Shown here: positions 9,914-19,890 of the stretch, one piece after another
How the letters are laid out: every line of letters starts with the position of its first letter
Numbering within the stretch: the stretch's first letter is position 1
Origin: Pseudomonadota bacterium
GTDB taxonomy: Bacteria > Myxococcota_A > UBA9042
Length of the DNA stretch: 43,762 nt
Direction: 5' to 3'
Assembly (NCBI GenBank): GCA_005792545.1
Contig: SXRM01000087.1
Coordinates: 1 to 43,762 of the forward strand
The notes under the pieces: model-generated
Told to the model about the DNA's origin: nothing
The model's database searches: none
Seen by the model: the letters and a program-made list of their open reading frames with translations, nothing else
Position numbers and translations under genes: made by a program

Positions 9914-10624
9914 ATGAGTACCAGCGGGCCCCCCCGTCAGCCCGGGCCGCCCATGCGGCACATTGCCGGTGTCGGCTATCAGGCACCCGGTGCGAGTCAA
10001 GCCGCGTTTCGATCGGAGAGCAGCCGTCAGCCATCAGAGCGCGCCAGCGGCGAGCACACGGCCACGCCACGCCACGGTCACGTTGTGGTGCCGTCGCCCG
10101 GCGCCGCGCCGCCGCCGCGCGCCGTCGGTCGCGTGTCGGGTGCGTTCCATGCGCCCGCGCCGGCGCTGGAGGTGCCGCCGGCCGTCATCGTCGAGCACAC
10201 CGACTTTCTGTCGCTGATCGGTCAGCTCGGTGTGCGGCCGACCCTGCAGGAGCGCGAGCTCGCCGTCATCGCCACCCTTCTGCTGCGCTGCTCCGCCGCC
10301 GAGGGCCGGGTGATGGTCGCGGAAGGACAACCGGCGGACCATGCTTTCTTTCTCATCGTCGGCATTGCCGAGGTGTCGCAACCGGGTCAGGGGCGGTCAG
10401 CCGCGTTCGACGTCATCCAGCCCGGGTCGTTCTTCGGCGAAGGCGCGGTGCTCGGTGACACCGTTCACGGCTACACCGTCACCGCTGGCCCGGGCTGCGT
10501 GCTGTTTGCGCTGAGCAAGGCGGCGATGGCGGATTTGTGGCAACGCGACCGGTTGCTGGGCCAGCGCGTTCACGCCGCGTTTGCAGCGCAATTGACCTAC
10601 CGGCTGCGCCAGCGCGGCTGGTAG
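9914..10624 (+). CDS. Cyclic-nucleotide-binding (Crp-like effector domain) protein without obvious HTH
   Basis: 'VMVAEGQPADHAFFLIVGIAEVSQPGQGRSAAFDVIQPGSFFGEGAVLGD' cNMP-binding jelly-roll signature; start could be GTG 9875. Confidence 0.75.
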   Translation: MSTSGPPRQPGPPMRHIAGVGYQAPGASQAAFRSESSRQPSERASGEHTATPRHGHVVVPSPGAAPPPRAVGRVSGAFHAPAPALEVPPAVIVEHTDFLSLIGQLGVRPTLQERELAVIATLLLRCSAAEGRVMVAEGQPADHAFFLIVGIAEVSQPGQGRSAAFDVIQPGSFFGEGAVLGDTVHGYTVTAGPGCVLFALSKAAMADLWQRDRLLGQRVHAAFAAQLTYRLRQRGW

Positions 10625-10777
10625 CCCCAGTCGACCCCAGACCCCGCGACTGCCCCAGTACCAGAACGCCAACTGCGGCCGCCGTCGGTGGCCAGCGCGG
10701 GCTGCGGGCTGCGCGCGCGGCCGACGTTCCGTGCAGCTTTGCCGGCAGACCATGGACCGCGCGACCACGGTGGCCCT

Positions 10778-12820
10778 ATGCTTGCGCGCCTTCCGGCCCG
10801 GCCCGGCCCGACCAACGCCTTGACCGACCCCGCTCGCCCGCAACTGTCGCCCGACCGCTGGGTACTGGCCTGGTGGCTGCTTGTCGCTTTTTGCGCCGGC
10901 CTCGCGGTGTGGCCGCTGTGGGCCGGCCACTGGCTGCCGCTGCACGACGCCGCGCAGGTCGCGCACCAGGCGTCGGTCATCTGGGACTGGAACGTCGAAC
11001 CGGTGTTCCGCCGCGACTTTGTGCGCGCGCCGTTTCCGACCCCCAACTTCTTGGGCATCGCGCTGCTCACCGCCCTGGCCCCGTTGGGTGGTGTGCTGCT
11101 CGCCCATAAGGTGGTGCTGACTTTGTGCGTGCTCGGCGTCATTGCGGCGTCGGGCTGGCTCCTGCGCGCTGCCGGTCACAGCCGCTGGCTGCTGCTGGCT
11201 GCGCTGCCCTGGGCCTGGCACCAGGAGATGTACATTGGTCACCTGGCGCACAGCGTCGGACTGCCGCTGTTTTTGGCGGCGCTGGCGGCGCACCTGGGGC
11301 TAGTTCGCGCCCCCGGGCCTTGGCGGGCCCTGCTGGTCGCGCTGCTGATAGGCGTCCTGGCGATTACGCACCTGCTGCTGTGGGTTGTAGCGACGCTCAT
11401 GCTGCCCGTGCTCGGTTGCGCCAGTGGCTGGACGCCGGGGCGCTGGCGCGGGGCTGCCACCGGTCTAGTCCGCGACTTGGGGCTGGGCATGCCCGGCTGG
11501 GCGCTGGTGGTGCCGTGGTACATGCGCGACGTGGCGCCGACGGGGCATCTGGCCGAGCTTGCCGGCGAGTGGCGCCTGCCCATCGACAACCTGCGCACGG
11601 TGTTCGGCCAGATGTTCGATGTGTTCGCGCCGCGCGGTGGCGCGCTCGACAGCCTGCCGGACCTGCTGTTCAACCGGCCCGGCGACCTCATCAGCGCGCT
11701 GTGGTGCATCGGCATCGGGCTGTGGGTGCTGGCGACGATTCGGCAGCCCCGCGACGGCGCGCCAAGCCTGGGCTCGCGCTATCTGGCACTGGCGACCGGT
11801 GGGCTGGCCGTAGCGTTTTTCGTGTTTCCCGTCCACGTGTTTCGGCCCGTATGGATCCACGGCCTCGGCGGGCGGCTGGTGGCGCCGCTGCTGCTGGTGG
11901 CCGCGCTGGCCCTGCGCTTGGACCCGACGCGGCCGGCGCCCAATGCGAGGCTGCGCGCCTGGGCCGGCTCCGCGGCACTTCTGGCCGCCGCGGTGTGGCT
12001 GCCGATCTCGACCGTGCGCTCGGCGGTGCTGGTGCAGCCCGAATTCGACCACATGGCCGAGGCGCTGGCCACCATCCCGCGCGGCAAGGCGGTGCTGGTC
12101 CTGCGGCCGGATTTCGAGAGCCACTGGATGCAGATGCACATCTTTGCCGACGTCGGCCAGTACGCGGCGGTGCTGCGCGGCGCCGCCGTGCCACAGGTGT
12201 TCATCGACCCGGTACTGCAGCCGGTGCGCACCGCCGCCGGCCGCATTCGCCCCGCGCCGCCGGGCGACGACCATGAGCGCTTCAACTGGCACGATCACGG
12301 CCGCTACTACGACTACGTGGCACTGTTTCGCAATCCGTTCGCCGCCGAGCCGCGCTACGAGGCGCTGCTGCGCAGTTGGCCGCGCGTGTACCAGCGCGGC
12401 AAGTGGCAGGTGTTCCAGAACCTGCACCCCGAGTCGTGGCCGCCGCCGCCGCCGGCCGTCTCGCCGCCGCGCGACCCCGACGCCCAGATCGCCGAGTCGA
12501 TTGCCGACACCGTCGGGTCGATGATGGGCTTGGGCTGGACGCTGCCGTACGCGCTGGACCCCGAGTTGGTGCAGCGCGACGAGACGCTGCGCGCGATGCT
12601 CGGCCTGCCGTCGCGCAACCCAGGCGCCGACTTGCCAGCACCGCAAGCCGTCACCGAGACCGGGATGGAGCGGCAACTGGCGCCACTGCCCGAGCCGGTG
12701 ACGACCGATGTCGCTCCTGCGCCGTCGCCGCTGTTCGTGCCCAGGGCGCTGGCATTGCCGCCGTCGATCGTCGCGCCGGTGCCAGTCACCCCGCCGGTAC
12801 GCCCTGACCCGTCGCGGTAG
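10778..12820 (+). CDS. Multi-pass membrane protein
   Basis: Many hydrophobic segments over the first ~450 aa; proline-rich C-terminus. Confidence 0.7.
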   Translation: MLARLPARPGPTNALTDPARPQLSPDRWVLAWWLLVAFCAGLAVWPLWAGHWLPLHDAAQVAHQASVIWDWNVEPVFRRDFVRAPFPTPNFLGIALLTALAPLGGVLLAHKVVLTLCVLGVIAASGWLLRAAGHSRWLLLAALPWAWHQEMYIGHLAHSVGLPLFLAALAAHLGLVRAPGPWRALLVALLIGVLAITHLLLWVVATLMLPVLGCASGWTPGRWRGAATGLVRDLGLGMPGWALVVPWYMRDVAPTGHLAELAGEWRLPIDNLRTVFGQMFDVFAPRGGALDSLPDLLFNRPGDLISALWCIGIGLWVLATIRQPRDGAPSLGSRYLALATGGLAVAFFVFPVHVFRPVWIHGLGGRLVAPLLLVAALALRLDPTRPAPNARLRAWAGSAALLAAAVWLPISTVRSAVLVQPEFDHMAEALATIPRGKAVLVLRPDFESHWMQMHIFADVGQYAAVLRGAAVPQVFIDPVLQPVRTAAGRIRPAPPGDDHERFNWHDHGRYYDYVALFRNPFAAEPRYEALLRSWPRVYQRGKWQVFQNLHPESWPPPPPAVSPPRDPDAQIAESIADTVGSMMGLGWTLPYALDPELVQRDETLRAMLGLPSRNPGADLPAPQAVTETGMERQLAPLPEPVTTDVAPAPSPLFVPRALALPPSIVAPVPVTPPVRPDPSR

Positions 12821-12887
12821 CGCTGCGCCGCCCGCCGAACGTGTTACATTGCACCATGCGGGCGCTCCGCTCGCTTTCGGTTCAATC

Positions 12888-13907
12888 GTGGAACGCAGCG
12901 GCCTTTCGCTCTTTGGCATCCCGATCACGGTCTCGCTGTGGCACTTCGTGTGGATGCTGGTGCTGCTGCACAACGTCGATGTCGGCGACATGGGCTTTGC
13001 CGGCACCGCGCTCTTCATCCTGATGGCCAGCTTCTCGGTGCTGGCTCACGAACTCGGGCACGCTGGCGTGGCCAAAGCCCTGGACCTTGACCCCGAGATT
13101 CATCTGGTCAGCCTGGGCGGCATCACCCGCCACGCCCCGGCGCGCAAGCCCTGGCAAGAGTTCGCGATCGTGCTAGCTGGGCCGATGATGAACTTTGCGC
13201 TGGCCGCGGCCTTGTACCTGGGCCGCAGCGTGCTGCCGCCCAATGCGGCGCTGCTGACCAGCTTGGTGGTGGACATCAATGTGGTGTGGGGCATCTACAA
13301 CCTGCTGCCGGTGTGGCCGATGGACGGCGGCCAGCTGATGCGCATCGCGTTCAAGAAGTTCCTGCGGCCGCTGCTGGCGGATCGCTTGACCCACGGGATT
13401 TCCATCGCGGTCGCGCTGGTGATTGGCCTGCTGTTGGCGCGGATGGGGTTCTTTATCGCCGCGATCTTTCTGGCGATGTCGCTTTTGCAGAACTGGCGCA
13501 TGCTGCAAGACGTCAACGACAGCCACGACGCCAAAGTGCAGCAGAAGCACAGTCGCGTGCGCGAACTGGTGACTGAGGCGCGTAGTGCCTTCGAGCAGGC
13601 TGACTTCGCGACGGCGACGCGCCTGGCCCACCTGGCCAAAAGCGAGCCCTACCTGTCGCAGGAAGAACTCGACCACATCTGGCATCTGCTGGCCCTGTGC
13701 GAGGTGCGCGTCGGCCACTATGAGCAGGCCATTCGCTACGCGGAGCGGTTGCCGCAGTCCGCGGACATGGCCGCGGTGCAGGCCTACGCGCTGCAAGCGC
13801 TGGGGGACGGCAGCCGTATCAAGCGCTTCTTGGCCTCGCCGTCTGCGGTGCTGCTGAGTGCTGAACGCATCGAGCAACTGCAAGACCAGGCGCGCGTCAC
13901 CGCGTAG
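12888..13907 (+). CDS. Site-2 protease (M50 family) membrane protein
   Basis: HELGH zinc motif and 'LLPVWPMDGGQLMR' second motif; GTG start at 12888. Confidence 0.85.
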   Translation: MERSGLSLFGIPITVSLWHFVWMLVLLHNVDVGDMGFAGTALFILMASFSVLAHELGHAGVAKALDLDPEIHLVSLGGITRHAPARKPWQEFAIVLAGPMMNFALAAALYLGRSVLPPNAALLTSLVVDINVVWGIYNLLPVWPMDGGQLMRIAFKKFLRPLLADRLTHGISIAVALVIGLLLARMGFFIAAIFLAMSLLQNWRMLQDVNDSHDAKVQQKHSRVRELVTEARSAFEQADFATATRLAHLAKSEPYLSQEELDHIWHLLALCEVRVGHYEQAIRYAERLPQSADMAAVQAYALQALGDGSRIKRFLASPSAVLLSAERIEQLQDQARVTA

Positions 13908-14031
13908 CTGCGGCTGGACCGCGGCGGCCCAATGCGCCGTGAAAGAAGGTAAACCCAGCTTGCGATCGCCGCAGGCATGGGCATCGTGTGTCTGACGACT
14001 GCGCGCAACCAGGCTGCGCGCGCGAGCCGCG

Positions 14032-14334
14032 ATGCCGCATCCCCCGCGACCGCCTCCCGCACCCCGACCCGGCGCCCGGCCGCCTGAGCGCGAGTTGTGC
14101 GTTATCGAAATCGGTGACGGCTGGGCCATCCGCTGGCGCGGCGAGCTGCGGCTGCTGGCGACGTTTGAGACCATGCGCCAAGCCCTCAATGCCGCGCTGC
14201 ATCAGGCTTGGCAAGCCAAGGTCGATGTGCTGGTGCAGCAGCGGGACGGCAGCATGCACCGCATGCGCCCGCTGCAGCCGGTCGAGCCCGAGCCCCGGCG
14301 TCGGCGCGGCGGCGGGAGCAGTACAGAGCGCTAG
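14032..14334 (+). CDS. Small hypothetical protein (DUF2188-like)
   Basis: Compact ORF 'WAIRWRGELRLLATFETMRQALNAALHQAWQAKVDVLVQQRDGSMH'. Confidence 0.45.
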   Translation: MPHPPRPPPAPRPGARPPERELCVIEIGDGWAIRWRGELRLLATFETMRQALNAALHQAWQAKVDVLVQQRDGSMHRMRPLQPVEPEPRRRRGGGSSTER

Positions 14335-14454
14335 CTCGGCAGTACCTTGCACCCACGGGCCCACTGCGGCCCGCCCGACACATTGACACCATCGCCCCTT
14401 GCACCGATCCTTGCGGCCCCTTGGCGGCAGCAAGGCCGCAGCATCAGGTGTCCC

Positions 14455-16347
14455 ATGCGCGCAGCCCGCTTGTCGTTGCCCTGCCTCGCCGTCGCCGTCG
14501 TCTGCAGCCTCCCCGCGGTCGCGGTCGTGGCGGCTCCGCCGGCCAAACCCGTCAAGGTGGACCCCAAGCTCAACGCCGCGGTGGTGCTCAAGTCCGGCAT
14601 CAAGTCGGCCGATTTCGTCGCGCGCGGCATGGCGTATCGCGGCCTGCAGTTCGAGAAGGACCGCGAAGGCGCCAAGAAGCTGCTTGAAGACGGCGCGACC
14701 GACCCGCAATGGGTGGTTCGCGCAGGCGTGGCCCAGGCCTTCTACGCCCTCAAAGACGTCCGCTGGCGCAAGGTCGTGCACGACGCGCTGGTGATGCCGG
14801 TGCTCAGCCCCCTGGAGGTGCTGCCGGTGCTCGACGACATGCTCGACAAGGACCAGCTGGCGCTGATTTTCGAGGTGCTCGGCGACAAGGAGCATGAGCA
14901 GCACGACAAGGTGATGGCGGCACTGCTTCGTCGCGACCGGCCGCACCTGGTGCCGCTGTTCGTGCAGGGCCTGGCCAGCAAAGACGCTCTGGTCGCCCAG
15001 ACGCTGCTCAAAGGCCTGGTCAAGCTCAGCCCGGTGTTGCAGGTCAAGATCCTGGATGCCATCGCCAAGGCGCACGCGGCGAACGATGTCGTGACCAAAG
15101 CCCTGCTCGAAGTCGCCGCGGCCAGCCACGAAAAGCTGCCGACCAGCTACCTGAACCTGGTCAAGACCAAGGACGGAGCGCTGCTGGACAAGGTCACGGT
15201 CATGCGCGCCCGCCATGGCGATCGGGCTGTTGCCAAGGCCATGGTGGCGATGTGCTTGCGTCTCAAGGACAAGGAACAGTTGGCGGCCTTGCAGGCGCTC
15301 AAGCCCATTTCGAGCAAAGAGGACGCGGTCCTGCTCAAGCCCATCTTGGAGCAGGGGCCGTCACACGAGACGTTGTTTCAGGTGTACGAGTTGCTGGCGC
15401 GTGCTGGCGATCGCTCGATGCAAAAAGAGGCCGAAAACCTCGCGGAATCGACCGACGTCGATGTGCGCGCGACGGGCGTGTTCTACCTCGGTTGGGTCGG
15501 TGGCGCCGGTCGCATCGGCGACATGCACCGCTACCTGCAAGACGGCATCCCGGCTGTGCGCATCGCCGCCGCGCGCGTGCTCGGCTACATCGCCAGCCAC
15601 ATCTCGGTCGGGCCGCTCAAAGAGGGTATCGAGCTGGAAAAGGACGAGCGGGTGCGCATGGAGATGGTCCGCGCGCTGGCGGGCATCCGCCACAAGGATG
15701 CGTACCAGGCGCTGATGTTCTTTACGCGCGAAAAAGACCCAGAATTGCGGCGGGTGGTGGTGCGGGCGCTCGCCGATTCGGGCGATGCTGTGGTGCGGCA
15801 GGGGTTGCAAAATGCGCTCAACGACAACGATCCGCGCATCCGCAGCGAGGCGGTCCGCGGCTTTATCCTGAGCGATGTCGCCAAGGCCGTCGACGTGTGG
15901 AAGCGCGCCATCCGCTGGCTGCCGCCGGGCGTGGTCCTGGACCTGACCCGCGAGATGAGCAAGACCATGGAAGGCTTTATCGAGCTCGCGCTCGCCGACG
16001 GTGGCAAGGACGACAATGGCGTAGCGGTGCGCGAAGAGGCGCTCGTCGCGCTGCACCTGCTGCCCGAGGCCGAGACGCGCATCCTGTTCAAGCTCTTGGA
16101 GCAGACGCAGGAAGAGGACTTGAAGATCCGCATCTTGCGCGCGCTGTTGGACCTGGACAAGGCCAAGGTTGCCGTCGCCATCAAGTCCACGGCGCTGCAG
16201 TCCAGCCCGCGGGCGCGGATGGCGGCGATTCGCATGCTCGGCAAGCTCAAAGGCGACAAGGAAGCGCAGGAATTCCTGGTGCGCTTCTTGGACGAAGCCG
16301 ACGAGCGCATTCGCATCGCCGCGGCGCTGACCATTTTGGGCGGCTGA
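14455..16347 (+). CDS. HEAT-repeat secreted protein
   Basis: Signal peptide MRAARLSLPCLAVAVVCSLPAVAVVAA; repeated alpha-helical units such as 'GIPAVRIAAARVLGYIAS' and 'DPELRRVVVRALADSGD'. Confidence 0.8.
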   Translation: MRAARLSLPCLAVAVVCSLPAVAVVAAPPAKPVKVDPKLNAAVVLKSGIKSADFVARGMAYRGLQFEKDREGAKKLLEDGATDPQWVVRAGVAQAFYALKDVRWRKVVHDALVMPVLSPLEVLPVLDDMLDKDQLALIFEVLGDKEHEQHDKVMAALLRRDRPHLVPLFVQGLASKDALVAQTLLKGLVKLSPVLQVKILDAIAKAHAANDVVTKALLEVAAASHEKLPTSYLNLVKTKDGALLDKVTVMRARHGDRAVAKAMVAMCLRLKDKEQLAALQALKPISSKEDAVLLKPILEQGPSHETLFQVYELLARAGDRSMQKEAENLAESTDVDVRATGVFYLGWVGGAGRIGDMHRYLQDGIPAVRIAAARVLGYIASHISVGPLKEGIELEKDERVRMEMVRALAGIRHKDAYQALMFFTREKDPELRRVVVRALADSGDAVVRQGLQNALNDNDPRIRSEAVRGFILSDVAKAVDVWKRAIRWLPPGVVLDLTREMSKTMEGFIELALADGGKDDNGVAVREEALVALHLLPEAETRILFKLLEQTQEEDLKIRILRALLDLDKAKVAVAIKSTALQSSPRARMAAIRMLGKLKGDKEAQEFLVRFLDEADERIRIAAALTILGG

Positions 16348-16352
16348 ATTCC

Positions 16353-17144
16353 TTGATAGCTGGCCGTGCAATTGCCTTGGGCGGTGCGCTGCTGTGGGCC
16401 GCGCTGGCCAGCAGCTGTGCCGCGCCCGCTGGCGACCCGGTCCGCGATGTTGCGGGCGAAGCACGGGCCCTGGTGCATGGCCTGGGTTCGGCTCGCAACT
16501 GCCTCGGCGACCAACACTGCACCTTTGGCGCCACCCGTGGTGTTTGCGCGCTCGGCACTTGCATGGGCCTACTGACCGCCGACCAGCGGCCGCAGCGGCA
16601 GGTGGTACTGGAGCGCATCGGCGCGGCCGACGACAAGCTGGCAGCGGCGATTGCCGACCTGGTCCGGCCGATGGTCGACAAGGCCGAACTGTCTGCGCCC
16701 TCGCAACTGGCGGTCGCCGAAGCGATGGGCGCGCTGTGGCGGCGCGCAGGCTGTGGGGAGGGGCCGTGGCAGTCGCCGCTGCGTGCGGCGGCAGCTGGGC
16801 GCGAGCCCGCCGTGGCCGCTACAGCGCGGATCCAGCTCGGTCGCTGCGGCGACGTGACGGTGCTGCCTGACTTGCAAGAGGATGCCGCGACAGGCAGCGA
16901 GCTGTTGCGCGCGGAATCTTGCGCGGCACTTGCGGGTTATGCGCGCGGCCCGGACCAGGCCAAGGCGCACGCTGCGCTGCTGGAACGGCTAGCCGATCCC
17001 TCGCCCGTGGTGCAGCGGGCGGCCGTGCTGGCGCTGCGGCGCTGGCCCACGCCGTTGCCGGCCACCGCGCTGGCAGCGCTGCACGCGCGCGCGCCCCATC
17101 TCGCCTACCTGCTCGGCACCAGCGACGCCGAAAAGATGCCATGA
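16353..17144 (+). CDS. Lipoprotein with HEAT-like repeats
   Basis: TTG start; 'GALLWAALASSCAAP' lipobox; helical repeats; stop overlaps next start (ATGA). Confidence 0.65.
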   Translation: MIAGRAIALGGALLWAALASSCAAPAGDPVRDVAGEARALVHGLGSARNCLGDQHCTFGATRGVCALGTCMGLLTADQRPQRQVVLERIGAADDKLAAAIADLVRPMVDKAELSAPSQLAVAEAMGALWRRAGCGEGPWQSPLRAAAAGREPAVAATARIQLGRCGDVTVLPDLQEDAATGSELLRAESCAALAGYARGPDQAKAHAALLERLADPSPVVQRAAVLALRRWPTPLPATALAALHARAPHLAYLLGTSDAEKMP

Positions 17145-17842
17145 ATCGACTGCTTGCCTGTTGCCTGACCATCGTAGCGCTCGCGTGCGGCAAGGCCGCC
17201 GACGACGAATCCGCCCAAGCCGCGCCGGCAACCATTCCGCCGCCGCCGGCCGTCGGTGACGCCGCTGGTCCGTACGTCTTGCGCTACTTCGCACCCTCGT
17301 CCGGTCTGCTGGTGCCCGTGCGCACGGTTGCCGAGGTGCCCGAAGGCGCACGCGGCCAGGTGGTGGTGACCTACGAAGATCCGGCGCTGCAAGGCCCCTG
17401 GCTCTACGTCGCGGACCTGACTCAAAAGCAGGGCGCCGGGTTCGCCGTGCGCAGCGTCGACCGGCAGGAACTCGAAGCGGCCATGGCGGCAGCCCAGCCA
17501 AAGCCTGCGTCTGTGCAAGCTGCCGCGCCAACAGCGCCCGGCGCCGCCTCGCAACCCGCAGCACCGGCCGCCGCCGCAGCCGCCGACCAGGACGTCATCA
17601 TCTACCGCACCGTCTGGTGCGGCTATTGCAAGAAGGCGGCCGAGTACCTGCGGCTCAAGGGCGTGCCGTTTGAAGAAAAGGACCTGGAACGCGACCCAGG
17701 TGCGCGTGAGGACATGCTGGCGCGGGCCAAGAAGGCCGGCGTGCCCGAGTCGCGGCTGCAGGGCGTGCCGATTCTTTCGGTCAGGGGCAAGATCATCAAC
17801 GGATTCGACCGCGCGGGCATCGACCGGGCGTTGGGCGGCTAG
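17141..17842 (+). CDS. Lipoprotein with C-terminal glutaredoxin domain
   Basis: Lipobox IVALAC; 'VIIYRTVWCGYCKKAAEYLRLKGVPFEEKDLERDPGA...GVPILSVRGKIINGFDRAGID'. Confidence 0.85.
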   Translation: MNRLLACCLTIVALACGKAADDESAQAAPATIPPPPAVGDAAGPYVLRYFAPSSGLLVPVRTVAEVPEGARGQVVVTYEDPALQGPWLYVADLTQKQGAGFAVRSVDRQELEAAMAAAQPKPASVQAAAPTAPGAASQPAAPAAAAAADQDVIIYRTVWCGYCKKAAEYLRLKGVPFEEKDLERDPGAREDMLARAKKAGVPESRLQGVPILSVRGKIINGFDRAGIDRALGG

Positions 17843-17943
17843 GTCCGAGATAGCGCCAAAAGGCCTTGCAATCCGTTGCACACGCAGGCATTATTCCGCG
17901 CCCGCGACCCCAGGTCGGTCGCCAAACCGTGGAGTTCCTGACC

Positions 17944-19515
17944 ATGCGCCGTACGATTTCGATTGCCGCCTTGACTTCTTTGTGCCTTGCTTCGATCGCC
18001 GCGTGCGGCGAGACCGGTGGCGGCACCACCGCAGCGGCGACGACCGACGTTGCTGCGGAGACCACCGCCAGCGCCGACGCCGCCAAGACCGACGGCAGCC
18101 TGGACAGCAAGACTGCGACCGACGGCACCACCACCGGGACCACGGACGCCAAGGCCGACACCGGCAGCACCGACCTGCCCAAAGTCGACGCCAAGAAAGA
18201 CACCGCGGCGCCCGCCGACGATAAGATGGAAGGCGCGACCATGCTCGATCCGGCCGCGCCCGCTGAAGACGAACTGGAGCCGACCGACGACGTCGACTGG
18301 TACTGGTTCGAGGGCAAGAAGGGCGACCTGGTGATCCTGTCGATCGAAGCCCAGGCCAAGGGCGGCGCCGGCGCGGCGTTCGCGGCCGACAGCATTGACT
18401 CAATCATCACGCTCTACGGCCCCGATAAGGCCATCTACGCCTTCAATGACGACCCGGTGCCACGCGACAACAACGACTCGCAGCTCTATACGATCCTGCC
18501 GGCCGACGGCAAGTACTGGGTCAAGGTCGAAGAGTGCAACACCTGGATCGCCGGCGCCGTCAACGTGCCGCAGGGCGCCTCGTGCGCCAAGCCGCTCGAA
18601 AAGAACATGACCGGCTACTCGCTGTACTTCACGGTGCTCGACCCGACCAAGGCCGCAGTGGTCCAGGACAGCGAAAAGGGCAACGACGACAAGGCCGCCA
18701 ACGAGGTCGCCTACAAGAAAAATGCCCAGGGCAACTACATTGCGCCGCTGCTCTACGGCTACTTCACCGACGCCAGCGACACCGACGTGTTCCTGTTCAA
18801 GCTGCCGGCGGGCATCCCGGTTACCGAGGGCAAGCGCTTGTCGGCCTCGTTCGAGGGCTTCGTCGGCGGCGCGCTCGGCAACGGCTCTACGACTTCGGCG
18901 GGCATGGTCGGTCTGTCTAGCGCGGCGACGCCGGCGCAGTGGATTGCGCTCTCCGACTTTGGCAACGAGGCGGCGGATCTTTCGGTGCCGGTCACGGCCG
19001 ACAGCGGCTATCTGTTGTACGTGCCGCACAAGGGCGACAAGAAGGGCACCAACGACTTCTACATCCTGGTGCACACCTTTGGCCCCGGCAACCCGGTAGA
19101 GCAGAAGGACACCGAAAACAACGCCGCGGCGACGGCCGAAGAGCTGGCCAATCAGCAAAAGGACGGTCTGCCCAAGTACTTCGTCGAAGGCAACCTGACC
19201 GACAAAGACGTGGACCACTTCTCGCTGTCGGTCGAGAACGTGCCTGCGGCGGCGAACCAGATTTCGGTGGCCTGCGCCGCGCAGTTGGACGGCTCGGGTA
19301 TTCGCGGCCTGTCGGCCGAATTGCTCGACAAGGACGGCAAGGCCTTTGCCTTCGCGTCGGAATCCGACAAGACCGCGCTGCAGGTCAAGGCTACGGCCTT
19401 GCCGTCGGGCGCGAAGAAGGTGGTGCTCAAGCTCTCGTTCGACAAGCAGGACGCCAAGGTCTCGGGCAACTTTTACCGCTGCGGCGTGCACATCAGCGAG
19501 CCCCAGCCCAAGTAG
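17944..19515 (+). CDS. Lipoprotein with PPC-like (pre-peptidase C-terminal) domains
   Basis: 'LASIAACGE' lipobox; 'DDVDWYWFEGKKGDLVILSIEAQ' and 'KDVDHFSLSVEN' PPC-like motifs. Confidence 0.75.
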   Translation: MRRTISIAALTSLCLASIAACGETGGGTTAAATTDVAAETTASADAAKTDGSLDSKTATDGTTTGTTDAKADTGSTDLPKVDAKKDTAAPADDKMEGATMLDPAAPAEDELEPTDDVDWYWFEGKKGDLVILSIEAQAKGGAGAAFAADSIDSIITLYGPDKAIYAFNDDPVPRDNNDSQLYTILPADGKYWVKVEECNTWIAGAVNVPQGASCAKPLEKNMTGYSLYFTVLDPTKAAVVQDSEKGNDDKAANEVAYKKNAQGNYIAPLLYGYFTDASDTDVFLFKLPAGIPVTEGKRLSASFEGFVGGALGNGSTTSAGMVGLSSAATPAQWIALSDFGNEAADLSVPVTADSGYLLYVPHKGDKKGTNDFYILVHTFGPGNPVEQKDTENNAAATAEELANQQKDGLPKYFVEGNLTDKDVDHFSLSVENVPAAANQISVACAAQLDGSGIRGLSAELLDKDGKAFAFASESDKTALQVKATALPSGAKKVVLKLSFDKQDAKVSGNFYRCGVHISEPQPK

Positions 19516-19548
19516 CCCGCTCGGACCAGCTCTAGGACGCTGCCAGCT

Positions 19549-19881
19549 TTGCAGCCGCCCGGACCCTGCCTGCACTGCGGCTTGCGATTCTCGCCCGAGG
19601 CGCGCCGCGCCGGTGGCATCTCGGTCCTGGTCACCGGCGACGAAGCGATCTTTTCGTACTTTCGCTGTGGCGCGTGCGGCTGGTACTCCATCGAGGAGTA
19701 CTACGACGCCTTCATGGGCGACAGCACGGTTCGCTGGGGACCGGTGGTGCCGCCCGACGTCGGTGACCGTGCACTGCGCTGGATTGCGCAATGCCCCGAC
19801 CCGCACGACAAGTGGTGTGAGTGCGACGGCCACCGCGCGATGGCGACCGGCGTGCCCGTGTGGCCGGACGAACCCAGTTGA
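19549..19881 (+). CDS. Cysteine-rich hypothetical protein (zinc-ribbon-like)
   Basis: CLHCG...CGACGW pairs; TTG start. Confidence 0.5.
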   Translation: MQPPGPCLHCGLRFSPEARRAGGISVLVTGDEAIFSYFRCGACGWYSIEEYYDAFMGDSTVRWGPVVPPDVGDRALRWIAQCPDPHDKWCECDGHRAMATGVPVWPDEPS

Positions 19882-19890
19882 GGCGCGCGG

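Noticed and set aside
11465-13018. 517-aa minus-strand ORF
   Set aside because: Antisense to the membrane-protein gene and the start of the M50 gene; Arg/Gln/His-rich shadow reading.
13897-16464. Long minus-strand ORFs opposite the HEAT-repeat gene
   Set aside because: Shadow frames; the plus-strand HEAT protein is coherent over its whole length.
18400-19833. 477-aa minus-strand ORF
   Set aside because: Antisense shadow of the PPC-like lipoprotein, which has a clear signal peptide and domain motifs.
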